Origin: Nocardioides alpinus
GTDB lineage: Bacteria > Actinomycetota > Actinomycetes > Propionibacteriales > Nocardioidaceae
Assembly (NCBI RefSeq): GCF_900112035.1
Contig: NZ_FOKC01000001.1
Location: 372,001-436,000 of the forward strand
Reading direction: 5' to 3'
Length of the DNA: 64,000 bases
Below the pieces are notes generated by a model. It made no database searches, was not told the DNA's origin, and was given only the letters and a program-made list of their open reading frames with translations. Shown one piece after another: positions 18,462 through 30,391 of this stretch; the stretch's first letter is position 1; each line of letters begins with the position of its first letter. The translations under genes and the position numbers were made by a program.

Positions 18462-18860
18462 CTAGCCACGTCTCTTCTCGGCCGCCTTGGCGGCGTTCCA
18501 CAGCGTGAGCACCTCGGCGGCGTCGTTGGCGACCGCATCGCCGAAGACGTGCGGGTTGCGGCGCTCCATCTTGGCGATGACGCCGCGGGCGACGTCGTCG
18601 AGGGTGAAGTGGCCGGCCTCCTCGGCGATGACGGCGTGGATCACCACCTGGAGCAGGAGGTCGCCGAGCTCGTCGCAGAGCGCGGCCGGGTCGCCGGACT
18701 CGATCGCCTCGACGACCTCCTCGGCCTCCTCCCGCACGAAGGGGATGAGCGAGGTGTGGGTCTGCTCGCGCTTCCACGCGCACTCGCGCCGCAGCAGGCG
18801 CATCTGGTCGGCGAACGCCTCCAGTGCTGAACCGTCCGGAGCCGACGCGTCGACCGTCAT
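18462..18860 (-). CDS. mazG: MazG-family nucleoside triphosphate pyrophosphohydrolase, short form
   Basis: A 132-residue single-domain MazG protein. The helical NTP-PPase core shows WKREQTHTSLIPFVREEAEE (E-x2-E metal site) and ALCDELGDLLLQVVIHA (E-x2-D metal site), followed by MERRNPHVFG. These enzymes hydrolyse (d)NTPs or alarmones and help clear aberrant nucleotides. Many MazG proteins have two repeats; this one has one, and mycobacterial homologues in the same place carry N-terminal extensions. The start is 4 bp downstream of the SurA-like lipoprotein stop. Confidence 0.92.
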   Translation of the reverse strand: MTVDASAPDGSALEAFADQMRLLRRECAWKREQTHTSLIPFVREEAEEVVEAIESGDPAALCDELGDLLLQVVIHAVIAEEAGHFTLDDVARGVIAKMERRNPHVFGDAVANDAAEVLTLWNAAKAAEKRRG

Positions 18861-18864
18861 GGCC

Positions 18865-19533
18865 TCAGCCGCAGCGGTGGTTGAGCGGCAGCGACCTCGC
18901 GAAGGCGGTGTCCGGCTCGGTGGCCAGCCCGGACTTGGCGGTCTCCCCGACGGCCACCGACGTGTTCGTGTCCACCGGGGTCAGCACCCCGTCGACGCTC
19001 CTCAGGCCGTAGCGCGGGTCGATCTCGACGCCGTTGGCGTCGGGCCACTGGTTGAAGACGTCGACGCCGGCCTGCGAGATCTGCTCGGCGGTGGCGTCGA
19101 CGACACCGTCCTGGTCCAGCTCGATCTTGCCGACCTGGTCGAGGATGTCCTGCGCGTAGGCCTGCGCGGAGGCCAGGTCGACGTAGTCCTCGCGGACCTC
19201 GGCCGGCTGGGTGGCGGCCGTGCCCTGCCGCTGGGCCACGTCGTTGAGGTAGGTCGAACCCGGCTCCACGCCGTAGTCGTCCGCGATCTGCTCGGCCTGT
19301 GAGCGCAGCGCCATCAGCTGGATGACGAACTGGCGCACGAAGCTCATCGGCACCTCGGCCTCGAGCTCACCGAGCGCCGTGCAGTAGTTCTCGGTGGCGG
19401 AGTCGACCTGCCGGACCGTGAGCTCCTGGTCTCCGATCCTGGCGGCGACCCCCGGGGAGGCACTGCCGCACCCCGTGAGCAGCAGCCCGGCGAGGCCCAG
19501 CGTCACGGCGGTCACGAGGCGGGTCTTGCTCAC
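18865..19533 (-). CDS. SurA N-terminal-like lipoprotein
   Basis: A 222-residue lipoprotein with signal peptide and lipobox LLLTGC. The mature N terminus (VAARIGDQELTVRQVDSATENYC) matches the SurA_N chaperone domain; a helical region follows. There is no parvulin PPIase domain, so it would act as a holdase-type chaperone at most (inference). It lies between mfd and mazG, about where mycobacteria carry lipoprotein LpqU, but LpqU is a different family (transglycosylase-like). Confidence 0.8.
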   Translation of the reverse strand: MSKTRLVTAVTLGLAGLLLTGCGSASPGVAARIGDQELTVRQVDSATENYCTALGELEAEVPMSFVRQFVIQLMALRSQAEQIADDYGVEPGSTYLNDVAQRQGTAATQPAEVREDYVDLASAQAYAQDILDQVGKIELDQDGVVDATAEQISQAGVDVFNQWPDANGVEIDPRYGLRSVDGVLTPVDTNTSVAVGETAKSGLATEPDTAFARSLPLNHRCG

Positions 19534-19560
19534 GGGTCACTCCTGGTCACGACGGGCTGG

Positions 19561-23133
<3,573 letters not shown>

Positions 23134-23311
23134 CGGGGACTCCCTTCGAGAGCACGCAGAACGACCCCCATTCACCGAGGGATGGGGGGAGGTTGAGAGT
23201 CTACGGGTGCTGCCTCGGGGGTTTGCCCCAGGCGTCACACGGGTAGCAGCACCTTCACCGACCGGCGCTCGAGCGTCGGTCGTCCACATCCTTGAGAGGA
23301 ACAACGGGGAC

Positions 23312-24055
23312 ATGCGCATCACTCGTCTCGTGGCCGGCACGGTCACCGCCGGCCTGCTCGGCGTCACGCCCATCGCGATATCGGCTCCGGCCCATGCCGA
23401 CGGCCAGACCTACACGCCCACCGTCACCGCCGAGCTCAACGTCACTGACTCGCCCTACGAGGCGCCCTTCATGTACGGCGGCGGCTTCTACGTGACCGGC
23501 ACGGTCACCGACCCCAACGGGCTCTACGACAACGGCAACCCCGCAGGGGTGGCCTACCTCCAGGTCTACACGGCGTCGAACCCCGTGTGGACGACCATCG
23601 CCACGGACGCGTTCCCGAGCACCCTCTTCTTCGACGGTGACTTCACCTTCTCCGAGAACGCCCAGTACAAGGTCGTCTTCTCCGGCGCCCCGGCCCGGTC
23701 GGGCGTGGAGGACACCCTCCTGCCGGCCGAGTCCGTCGCCATCGCCGCGCCGGTCACCCGCAAGGTCGTCTTCAGCAACCCCAGGGGCACCCTGATCAAG
23801 GGCAAGGTCACGCCCAACTACGGCAAGAAGAAGATCAAGGTCCAGAAGCGGGTCGGCAAGAAGTGGAAGAAGTTCAACACCTACAAGACCACCTCGGCCG
23901 GCAAGTACAGGTTCACCCTGCCTGCCCCCCGCCGCGGCAAGACCCAGTTCAAGATCTCGGTCCCCGGCAACGCGCAGTACACGACGTGGGAGACCACGGG
24001 CTACACCTACAGCTCGCGCACCGCGGTCGCTCCCCGCGCCGCGTTCACGCGCTGA
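23312..24055 (+). CDS. secreted beta-sandwich protein of unknown function
   Basis: A 247-residue exported protein. The signal peptide ends near SAPAHA; the mature chain starts DGQTYTPTVTAEL. The middle part resembles an Ig-like or carbohydrate-binding sandwich with many aromatics (YEAPFMYGGGFYVTGTVTD). A Lys-rich segment follows (NYGKKKIKVQKRVGKKWKKF), then a short sandwich motif of the GKYRFTLPAPRRGKTQFKI type, common in actinobacterial surface proteins. I recognise no named family. It diverges from mfd and is followed by a strong hairpin. Confidence 0.75.
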   Translation: MRITRLVAGTVTAGLLGVTPIAISAPAHADGQTYTPTVTAELNVTDSPYEAPFMYGGGFYVTGTVTDPNGLYDNGNPAGVAYLQVYTASNPVWTTIATDAFPSTLFFDGDFTFSENAQYKVVFSGAPARSGVEDTLLPAESVAIAAPVTRKVVFSNPRGTLIKGKVTPNYGKKKIKVQKRVGKKWKKFNTYKTTSAGKYRFTLPAPRRGKTQFKISVPGNAQYTTWETTGYTYSSRTAVAPRAAFTR

Positions 24056-24073
24056 GCACACCCTGACGGACCC

Positions 24074-24110
24074 GAACGGGCACCCGACCTCACCGGTCGG
24101 GTGCCCGTTC
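24074..24110. terminator. strong hairpin, bidirectional terminator
   Basis: A perfect 16-bp inverted repeat (gaacgggcacccgacc / ggtcgggtgcccgttc) with a 5-nt loop, between the stop of the plus-strand secreted protein (24055) and the stop of the minus-strand glyoxalase-like gene (24117). It serves convergent genes. Confidence 0.88.
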
Positions 24111-24116
24111 GCTGTC

Positions 24117-24524
24117 TCACCCGGGTGGCGGGCCTGCCGCCACCTCGGCCTCCGAGCGGAGCAGGCAGAACTGGTTGCCCTCGGGGTCGGCAAAGACGAC
24201 CCACCCCGTGCCCGGGCCGTACTGTCCGCGCTGGTCGTCGACCTCCACGGCACCGAGACCCCGCACCCGCTCGACCTCCGCGTCGCGGCTGCCCGCTCGC
24301 GGGCGCAGGTCGAAGTGGATCCGCTTGGGCGCGAGCACCTCGTCGGGCACCTCGAGGAACAGGATGCTGTGGCCGCTGTCGGGGTCGAGGATCATGCACT
24401 CCTCGTGGCCGGGCTCGTTGGGGTCGCCGTCCACGTCGACGTAGCCCAGCAGCGCCTTCCACCACTGCGAGAGCTCGTAGGCGTCATGGCAGTCGACGGT
24501 GGTGTGCGAGACGAAGGACGTCAC
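24117..24524 (-). CDS. glyoxalase/VOC-fold protein
   Basis: A 135-residue protein of the vicinal-oxygen-chelate superfamily (glyoxalase-like domain). It opens with SHTTVDCHDAYELSQWWKALLGY and ends with the standard GWVVFADPEGNQFCLL segment. KRIHFDLRP supplies the His usual for the middle metal-binding strand. The substrate is not predictable; many members are cytosolic and of unknown role. It lies 7 bp after the CysQ-like gene and is probably co-transcribed. Confidence 0.85.
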   Translation of the reverse strand: MTSFVSHTTVDCHDAYELSQWWKALLGYVDVDGDPNEPGHEECMILDPDSGHSILFLEVPDEVLAPKRIHFDLRPRAGSRDAEVERVRGLGAVEVDDQRGQYGPGTGWVVFADPEGNQFCLLRSEAEVAAGPPPG

Positions 24525-24531
24525 GGCCGGG

Positions 24532-25302
24532 TCACTCCGTCCCGTGCCGTCGGACGAAGTCGACGATCTGCTCGGCGAGCTCGGGACGGCACACGATGAG
24601 GTCGGGCAGCGACGTGTCGTCCTCGTTGTAGACGATGGGCGATCCGTCGACGCGGCTGCAGTGCAGGCCCGCGGCGCGTGCGACGGCGACGGGCGCCGCG
24701 TTGTCCCACTGGTACTGCCCGCCGGCGTGGACGTAGGCGTCGGCGATGTCGCGCACCACGCTCATCACCTTCACCCCGGCACTGCCCATGGGCACGAGCT
24801 CGGCGTCGAGCTCGGCGGCGAGCGCCTCGACGAAGGCGGGCGGACGGCTGCGCGAGACCGCGATGCGGGGCCGCTCGGAGGTGCGCGGAGGGAGGATGCT
24901 GGGACGGCCGGTGTGGAAGGTCTCCCCCAGCGCCGGCTGCGCGACCGCGCCCGCCACGAGGTCGCCGTCCTGCCAGAGCGCGACGTGCACCGCCCAGTCG
25001 TCACGTGGCGGCTCGGAGAACTCGCGGGTGCCGTCGAGGGGGTCGATGATCCAGACCCGGTGGGCGGTCAGCCGCGACTTGTCGTCGGCCGCCTCCTCGG
25101 ACAGGACCGCGTCGTCGGGTCGGTGCAGGGTGAGGACCCGGTCGAGCTCGGCCTGCGCCGCCGCGTCGCCGGCGTCCTTGAGGGCCTTGCCCTCGAGCCC
25201 TGCGGCGTGCGCCCCGGCGCGTACGTCGAGCAGCACGGCGCCTGCCCGTTCGGCCGCCCAGACGGCGAAGGCGTGGTCGTCGAGCGTGGTGGGATCGATC
25301 AT
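24532..25302 (-). CDS. CysQ / inositol-monophosphatase-family phosphatase
   Basis: A 256-residue Mg-dependent, Li-sensitive-type phosphatase. Metal-site motifs are visible: LSEEAAD (Glu), WIIDPLDGTREF (D-x-D-G-T) and the C-terminal GGQYQWDNAAPVAVARAAG (W-D). This fits the CysQ subgroup, which hydrolyses 3'-phosphoadenosine 5'-phosphate from sulfate assimilation, though inositol or fructose phosphates cannot be excluded. It begins about 66 bp from the LuxR-type gene stop; no EPS-type motif is seen upstream. Confidence 0.85.
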   Translation of the reverse strand: MIDPTTLDDHAFAVWAAERAGAVLLDVRAGAHAAGLEGKALKDAGDAAAQAELDRVLTLHRPDDAVLSEEAADDKSRLTAHRVWIIDPLDGTREFSEPPRDDWAVHVALWQDGDLVAGAVAQPALGETFHTGRPSILPPRTSERPRIAVSRSRPPAFVEALAAELDAELVPMGSAGVKVMSVVRDIADAYVHAGGQYQWDNAAPVAVARAAGLHCSRVDGSPIVYNEDDTSLPDLIVCRPELAEQIVDFVRRHGTE

Positions 25303-25368
25303 GCCGGGGTCCCTGCGTCGAGGGGAGCGAAGCGAGGCTCGTCGTGGGGTGAGGTCATGTGCGGCAGC

Positions 25369-26100
25369 CTATCGACGGGGAGGGACCTCCGTGCCGGCGT
25401 AGGCCTGCCGAGGGCGCGGGACCAGGTTGGCGCCGACGCCGGCGGCGTACGCCTCGTGCAGCATCGCGACCGCTTCCAGCTGCGTCCGCGCGCCCAGCTT
25501 GGCGCGGAGCGCCTTCACGTGGCTGCGCACCGTGCCCCGCGTGACCCCCATCTCGGTGCCGACCTCGGCGACGCGGAGCCCGGAGGCGAGCAGCTCGAGG
25601 ACGCGCCGCTGCTGCGGCGAGAGGCTCTCGATGAGCTCGGTGACGTGGTGGCGCCGGTCGAGGGCCTGCACCCAGGAGACTCGGAGCGCCACGCGGCCTG
25701 CCGGGTCCAGTGCGGTGCCCCCCGCGCGGATGCGGTCCACGACCTCGGCGAGCTGCTGCACGGACGAGGCCGTGGTGACGTCGAGCAGGTCCTCGTCCAC
25801 CAGGCCGCCCCAGAGGACCGAGGCCTCGGCCGTGGTGACGACCATGACCCTCGTACGACCGTCCCTGACGAGACGGGCGACGTCCTGCACGACGTCGGCG
25901 TTGTCGAGGCCGTCGAGGATCACCACCAGCGGGTGCTGCTCGTCGGGAGCGATCTCCCGTGAGCCCGTCTCCGGGTCGTGGACGAACGACTCCCAGCTGC
26001 GGGCCTCGGCGCTCGTGCCGGCCGACCTGAGGGCAGCCGCGACCGCCTGGGCCACCAGCAGATGAGGTGACACCACGCAGGTGGGACCGGCAACGCCCAT
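25369..26100 (-). CDS. LuxR-family regulator with a receiver-like domain
   Basis: A 243-residue regulator from the ATG at 26100, preceded by GAGGGAGG. Residues 1-130 resemble a receiver domain (VVILDGLDN around the usual phospho-Asp position) but lack the paired N-terminal acidic residues, so it may be a pseudo-receiver. Residues about 175-235 are a LuxR/NarL HTH (LSPQQRRVLELLASGLRVAEVGTEMGV, then VTRGTVRSHVKALRAKLG). It diverges from the kinase/regulator pair and carries one copy of the palindromic motif in its upstream region, so it is a candidate regulator of the EPS locus (inference). Confidence 0.82.
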   Translation of the reverse strand: MGVAGPTCVVSPHLLVAQAVAAALRSAGTSAEARSWESFVHDPETGSREIAPDEQHPLVVILDGLDNADVVQDVARLVRDGRTRVMVVTTAEASVLWGGLVDEDLLDVTTASSVQQLAEVVDRIRAGGTALDPAGRVALRVSWVQALDRRHHVTELIESLSPQQRRVLELLASGLRVAEVGTEMGVTRGTVRSHVKALRAKLGARTQLEAVAMLHEAYAAGVGANLVPRPRQAYAGTEVPPRR

Positions 26101-26176
26101 CACGCCTCCCTCGTCACGCCGTCAGCGCCACCTTGGTGGTCGGACCTTGGACGAGGGCCTCACCTCGTCGAATGTG

Positions 26177-26190
26177 CACCGAATTGGGGA
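26177..26190 (-). promoter_or_regulatory. palindromic EPS motif, copy A (upstream of LuxR regulator)
   Basis: Minus strand TCCCCAATTCGGTG, an imperfect CCCCA/TGGGG palindrome, about 77 bp upstream of the regulator start. Confidence 0.5.
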
Positions 26191-26314
26191 CGGCCGCTCC
26201 CACGGGAGCCCGGCAGCTCCATGACCAAGGAACTTGACGCCCCCTTGACGCGTCCTGCTGTGCGCCTGACGCGGCCCTGACAGCGACCTCGACAAATCCG
26301 GACCAGACCGGGAT

Positions 26315-26330
26315 TGCCGCAAATTGGGTA
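26315..26330 (+). promoter_or_regulatory. palindromic EPS motif, copy B (upstream of kinase operon)
   Basis: Plus strand TGCCGCAAATTGGGTA, ending 91 bp before the kinase ATG. It matches the CCA-N3-TGGG core with one change in the left arm. Confidence 0.5.
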
Positions 26331-26420
26331 CGCCCGCACAATCGTTGGACACCCCCGGCTTTGAGGTTCCATCCTGCTTGCGGGACCTGATCGAATCATC
26401 CGTTCAGCGTGGGGGGAAGT

Positions 26421-27896
26421 ATGCGCCAGATCGCGCATGTCAGTAGGGAGTTGCGCCACAGCGTGGGGACGCTGGGGGTGGGGGGGCTGGGGTTCGCCGT
26501 GCTGGCGTGGACCAGCTGGGGCGGCGTACCGCCGGTGAGCAGCACCGATGCGGAGGCACGCACCCTGGTCGCCGCGGTGGTCAGCTGCGTCTTCGTGGCC
26601 GGTGCCGTGCTGGCCGCCGTCATGGGATGCCGCCGGCATGCCCGGGCACACGAGGGCTGGGTGGTGGGTGTCGGCGCGCTGATCGCGGCGCAGGCGCTGC
26701 TGGTCACGTTGCCCGCGATCGCCAACCCGCCACCGCGGGCCACCCTCGAGCTGGTCGCGCTCCTGGTCATCGGCCTCGTGGGCCTGGCATCCGTCATGGG
26801 TGCCCTCACCGCCCTGCCCGGTGCCCGCGCGGTGGCCGACGACGTCTTCGCCGTGGGACTCGGGATGGGCCTCCTGGCTGCCGGGCACCTGCTGCTGCTC
26901 ATCCCGCAGGGCGCCGCCGCCTCCGTGCCGATGCAGCTGCTGATCGGGCTGCTCGTGCTCACCCAGGTGGCGGCCGCCGCGATCGTCGTCTCCCAGCGGG
27001 TGCTGGTCGGGCTCATGACGCCGCTGGTCGTCCTCACCGCCGTTGTCCTCACCGCGCTCGGCGTGGTCGTCGGCCTCGGCCGCGACACCGCCTGGGACAC
27101 CCTGGTCTCGCTCGCGCTGGCCGCCGTCGGCGCCGCCTGGCTCGCCGCCGCCTGGCAGTGCCTCAACCGTGGCGTCGACCGCGCCGCTGCCCGGCGTGAC
27201 GCCGAGATCACGGAGGCCCAGCAGGCCACCATCCGCGACCAGCGCGAGCGGATGCACGAGCTGCGGAGCACGGTCGCCGGGCTCGTCAACGGCTCGGAGC
27301 TGCTCGACCACGCCGACATCTCCCTCGAGGCGCGGCTGCGCCTGTGGGAGTCGGTCCGGCGCGAGCTCGGCCGGATGCAGCGCCTGCTCTCGGACGAGAG
27401 CCGGCCCGCCACGCCCGTCGACCTCGACGAGGCGCTCGTGCTGATCCTCGAGCTGCAGCGGCTCAAGGGACGCCAGGTCGAGCTGCACACGACCGGTGAC
27501 ACCGTCCAGGCCCGCTACGACTCGCTGGCGGAGGTGGTCAACATCCTGATGGACAACGCCGCCACGCACGGCGGGACGGACAGCAGCGTCGTCGAGGTCG
27601 TCCGCCGCGACGAGGAGACGGTGGACATCACGGTGACGGACTTCGGTCGCGGCATCCCCGAGCAGGAGCGGCAGCGGATCTTCGAGTGGGGCGAGCACGG
27701 CGACGACTCCCCCGGTGAGGGCATCGGGCTCCACCTCGCGCAACGCCTCGTGGCCCAGGACGGTGGCTCCCTGAGGCTGGCCGAGGCCAAGGGCGTGGGA
27801 TCGTCCTTCGTCATCTCCCTGCCGGCGCCCCGCACCTCCACCGAGAACGATCTTGTGGATGAGGACGGCCATGTCTCCTGGCGCCGCTCGGGCTGA
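26421..27896 (+). CDS. membrane sensor histidine kinase
   Basis: About 491 residues. Residues 1-255 hold seven or eight hydrophobic helices with no extracellular sensor domain. A coiled segment with the H-box RDQRERMHELRSTVAGL follows (His in MHELR), then a HATPase domain: N-box NILMDNAATH, G1 DFGRGIPE and G2 GEGIGLHLAQRL. The start is the ATG at 26421, behind GGGGGGA; an in-frame GTG at 26409 is also possible. The 3' end overlaps the response-regulator gene by 26 bp, so they form a two-component system. Polytopic sensors like this often read membrane or wall state (inference). Confidence 0.88.
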   Translation: MRQIAHVSRELRHSVGTLGVGGLGFAVLAWTSWGGVPPVSSTDAEARTLVAAVVSCVFVAGAVLAAVMGCRRHARAHEGWVVGVGALIAAQALLVTLPAIANPPPRATLELVALLVIGLVGLASVMGALTALPGARAVADDVFAVGLGMGLLAAGHLLLLIPQGAAASVPMQLLIGLLVLTQVAAAAIVVSQRVLVGLMTPLVVLTAVVLTALGVVVGLGRDTAWDTLVSLALAAVGAAWLAAAWQCLNRGVDRAAARRDAEITEAQQATIRDQRERMHELRSTVAGLVNGSELLDHADISLEARLRLWESVRRELGRMQRLLSDESRPATPVDLDEALVLILELQRLKGRQVELHTTGDTVQARYDSLAEVVNILMDNAATHGGTDSSVVEVVRRDEETVDITVTDFGRGIPEQERQRIFEWGEHGDDSPGEGIGLHLAQRLVAQDGGSLRLAEAKGVGSSFVISLPAPRTSTENDLVDEDGHVSWRRSG

Positions 27897-28557
27897 TCAC
27901 CGCATCCTCATCGTCGACGACCACATGCTGTTCGCCGAGTCGCTGGAGCTCGCGCTCTCGGTGGAGGGCTACGACGTACGACGCATGGAGCTGCCGAACG
28001 AGGGTGGGTCGATGGCGACCCTGCGCTCCCTCGCGCTGCGCGCCAACCCGCGCACCGTCCTCCTCGACCTCGACCTGGGTCGGTTCGGCGACGGGATGAA
28101 CCTCATCGCCCCGCTCGCGCGCGCCCACATCAACGTCGTGGTCCTCACGGCGTCCGAGGACTTCGGACGCTGGGGCGGGTGCATGCGCCTCGGCGCCCGC
28201 AAGGTGCTGCCCAAGAGCGGGGCGCTCCAGCAGGCCCTGGCGACGGTGCGACGGCTGCACCTGGGCCTCCCGGTCACGAGTCGCGAGGAGCTGGAGCACC
28301 TGCTCGACCAGTGGGCGCAGCAGCGGCAGGCCAACGACGACCTCCGGCGTCGCCTCGACCTGCTCACCCCTCGGGAGCGGCAGGTGCTGGGTTCGCTGAT
28401 CGAAGGACGCACGGTGCGCACCATCTCCGAGGCGAGCGTCGTGTCCGAGGCCACGGTGCGCACCCAGGTCAAGTCGATCCTGGCCAAGCTCGAGGTGTCC
28501 TCGCAGCTGGCGGCGGTCGGGATGGCCAACCAGATCGGGTGGAAGAACGGCACATGA
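27871..28557 (+). CDS. NarL/LuxR-type response regulator
   Basis: A 228-residue regulator. The receiver domain is complete: acidic pair D16 D17 (LIVDDHMLFAES), phospho-acceptor D66 (VLLDLDLG), Thr in VVLTASED and K115 (VLPKSG). The HTH is at about 165-225 (LTPRERQVLGSLIEGRTVRT, then ATVRTQVKSILAKLEV). The ATG has an upstream GAGGACGG. It overlaps the kinase gene and precedes the asparagine-synthetase-like gene by 13 bp. It is a good candidate to bind the palindromic motif seen across the locus (inference). Confidence 0.9.
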   Translation: MSPGAARADHRILIVDDHMLFAESLELALSVEGYDVRRMELPNEGGSMATLRSLALRANPRTVLLDLDLGRFGDGMNLIAPLARAHINVVVLTASEDFGRWGGCMRLGARKVLPKSGALQQALATVRRLHLGLPVTSREELEHLLDQWAQQRQANDDLRRRLDLLTPRERQVLGSLIEGRTVRTISEASVVSEATVRTQVKSILAKLEVSSQLAAVGMANQIGWKNGT

Positions 28558-28570
28558 ACCCGGCACTCGG

Positions 28571-30391
28571 ATGAGCGGCATCGGCGGTGTGCGGGCGTTC
28601 TCACCGGGGGCGTTCACGACGTCGACGCTGCAGGGCATGGCCGAGGCGCTCCGCCACCGCGGTCCGGACGCGTCCTCGACGTGGGTCGGCCCCGACCTCG
28701 GCCTGACCCACACGCGGATGGAGGTCGTCGACGCCGCGCACGCGCACCAGCCGATGCACTCCGCCGACGGCCGGTGGGTCGTCGTGCTCGACGGCGAGGT
28801 CGTCAACCACGACAGCCTGCGGTCCCACCTGGACTACCCGTTCCGCACCAGCGGCGACACCGAGGTGGTGGTGGCCGGTCTCGCCGTGGAGGGCATCAGC
28901 TTCGTCGAGCGGCTGCGCGGGCCGTTCGCCCTCGTGGCGCACGACCTCCGCACCGACACCACGCACCTCGTGCGCGACCGGCTCGGCGTCCTCCCGCTCT
29001 ACTACCGGCACGTCCCGGGCGGCATCGCGTTCGGCTCCGAGATCAAGGCCCTCCTCGCCCTCGGTCCGCGTCCGGAGGTGGACGGGCGCAGCCTGGACGC
29101 CTACCTGACGTCCAGCGTGGTGCCGGCACCCGACACCCTCTTCGAGGGGGTCAAGAAGGTCAGGCCCGCCCATCGCGTCACGATCATGCCCCGCGGGCAC
29201 CTGGAGGAGCACCACTACTGGGCGCCCCCTGAGGGGGATCCCGAGGAGATCTGGACCGCCGGCGACGCGATCGAAGCGGTCGGCGACGGCATCCGCGACG
29301 CCGTCCGCGTGGCCGTCGCCACCGACGCAGCGGTGGGCGCCCACCTCTCCGGCGCGCTGGGGAGCAGCCTGCTGGTCGCGGAGATGCAGCAGCTGCGCGG
29401 TGGCGCTCCGCTGCACACGTTCTCCGTCGGCTTCACCGAGCAGCCCAGCGACGAACTCCGGTGGGCGCGCCACGTCTCCGAGCTGTTGGGCACCGAGCAC
29501 CACGAGGTCGCGCTGCAGGCCACCGACGTCGACGAGCTCTGGGGCCGGTTGTCCTGGCACCGGGACGCGCCGATCTCGGCGCCGGGCGACGTCGCGGTGT
29601 TCGGGCTCGCCCGCGCCGCGCGCGAGCACGTACGCGTCGTGGTCTCGGACGAGGGCACCGAGGAGCTGTTCGGCGTGCAGCCGCAGCACCGGTTGGCGCG
29701 ACGGGTGGCCGAACGGTCCGCCGCCCTCCCGACCCCGCTGCGCTCCCGGGTGACCGGGCCTGCCGAACGCCGCCTCGGCGCCGTCTTCACCACCGCCGAA
29801 CGACGCCGACTGCTCAGCGCTGAGCCGCCGCGGGAGCGGGTGCTGCCACCCGTCCTCGGCGCGGACCCCCTGGACCGCCAGTCCCGTCAGGACCTTCAGC
29901 ACTGGCTGCCCGACCACCTCCTCGAGCGGGCCGACCGGCTGTCGATGGCCGCGTCGGTCGCGTGGCGCCCGGCACTGCTGGACCACCACCTCGTCGAGCT
30001 GGCCTTCCGGCTGCCGGCCTCGCTCCGGTTCCGACCGGGGACGCCGCGGTGGGTGCTGAAGGAGGTCGCGCGGCCGATGCTGCCGGACCACGTCGTGGAC
30101 CACAGGCCCGCCCGGTCCGCGATGCCGCTCGACGCGTGGTTCCGGGAGGACCTGCGCGACTCCGCTCGGGATCGGCTCACCGGCAGGGAGTCCTGGGCAG
30201 GCCGTACGCTCGACCGCGCCTTCGTCCACGCCCTGGTCGAGGGCCACGAGCGGGGCGGCCACGAGGCCGGCAGGCTGTGGACGCTGCTGGCGCTGGAGAT
30301 GTGGCACGAGTGCTTCTTCGGCACACCACCGACCGCGCCGCGGCCCCGTCGAGCCACGACCTCGGCCGTCGCACCGTCCCGACGTCACTGA
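28571..30391 (+). CDS. asparagine-synthetase-like protein with changed catalytic motifs
   Basis: A 606-residue homologue of AsnB-type amidotransferases, of the kind seen in EPS loci. The overall two-domain layout is kept: RHRGPD at about 29-33, DGEVVNH at about 74-80, then the synthetase domain with FSVGF, LGTEHHEV and a C-terminal LERADRLSMAASVAWRPALLDHHLVELA. However, residue 2 is Ser where active class II glutaminases have Cys, the pyrophosphate loop SGGxDSS reads SGALGSS (260-266), and the SGDGGDELFGG block reads SDEGTEELFG (358-367). Glutamine hydrolysis and AMP-ligase chemistry are therefore both doubtful. It is third in the kinase operon. Confidence 0.85.
   Translation: MSGIGGVRAFSPGAFTTSTLQGMAEALRHRGPDASSTWVGPDLGLTHTRMEVVDAAHAHQPMHSADGRWVVVLDGEVVNHDSLRSHLDYPFRTSGDTEVVVAGLAVEGISFVERLRGPFALVAHDLRTDTTHLVRDRLGVLPLYYRHVPGGIAFGSEIKALLALGPRPEVDGRSLDAYLTSSVVPAPDTLFEGVKKVRPAHRVTIMPRGHLEEHHYWAPPEGDPEEIWTAGDAIEAVGDGIRDAVRVAVATDAAVGAHLSGALGSSLLVAEMQQLRGGAPLHTFSVGFTEQPSDELRWARHVSELLGTEHHEVALQATDVDELWGRLSWHRDAPISAPGDVAVFGLARAAREHVRVVVSDEGTEELFGVQPQHRLARRVAERSAALPTPLRSRVTGPAERRLGAVFTTAERRRLLSAEPPRERVLPPVLGADPLDRQSRQDLQHWLPDHLLERADRLSMAASVAWRPALLDHHLVELAFRLPASLRFRPGTPRWVLKEVARPMLPDHVVDHRPARSAMPLDAWFREDLRDSARDRLTGRESWAGRTLDRAFVHALVEGHERGGHEAGRLWTLLALEMWHECFFGTPPTAPRPRRATTSAVAPSRRH

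Larger units (their letters stand above)
26104..26420. other. divergent regulatory gap
   Basis: This 317-bp gap separates the minus-strand LuxR gene from the plus-strand histidine kinase. It holds no credible gene. It contains palindrome copies A and B, one oriented to each gene, and is noticeably richer in AT than its surroundings (for example CAAATCCG and CAAATTGGG). Confidence 0.6.
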
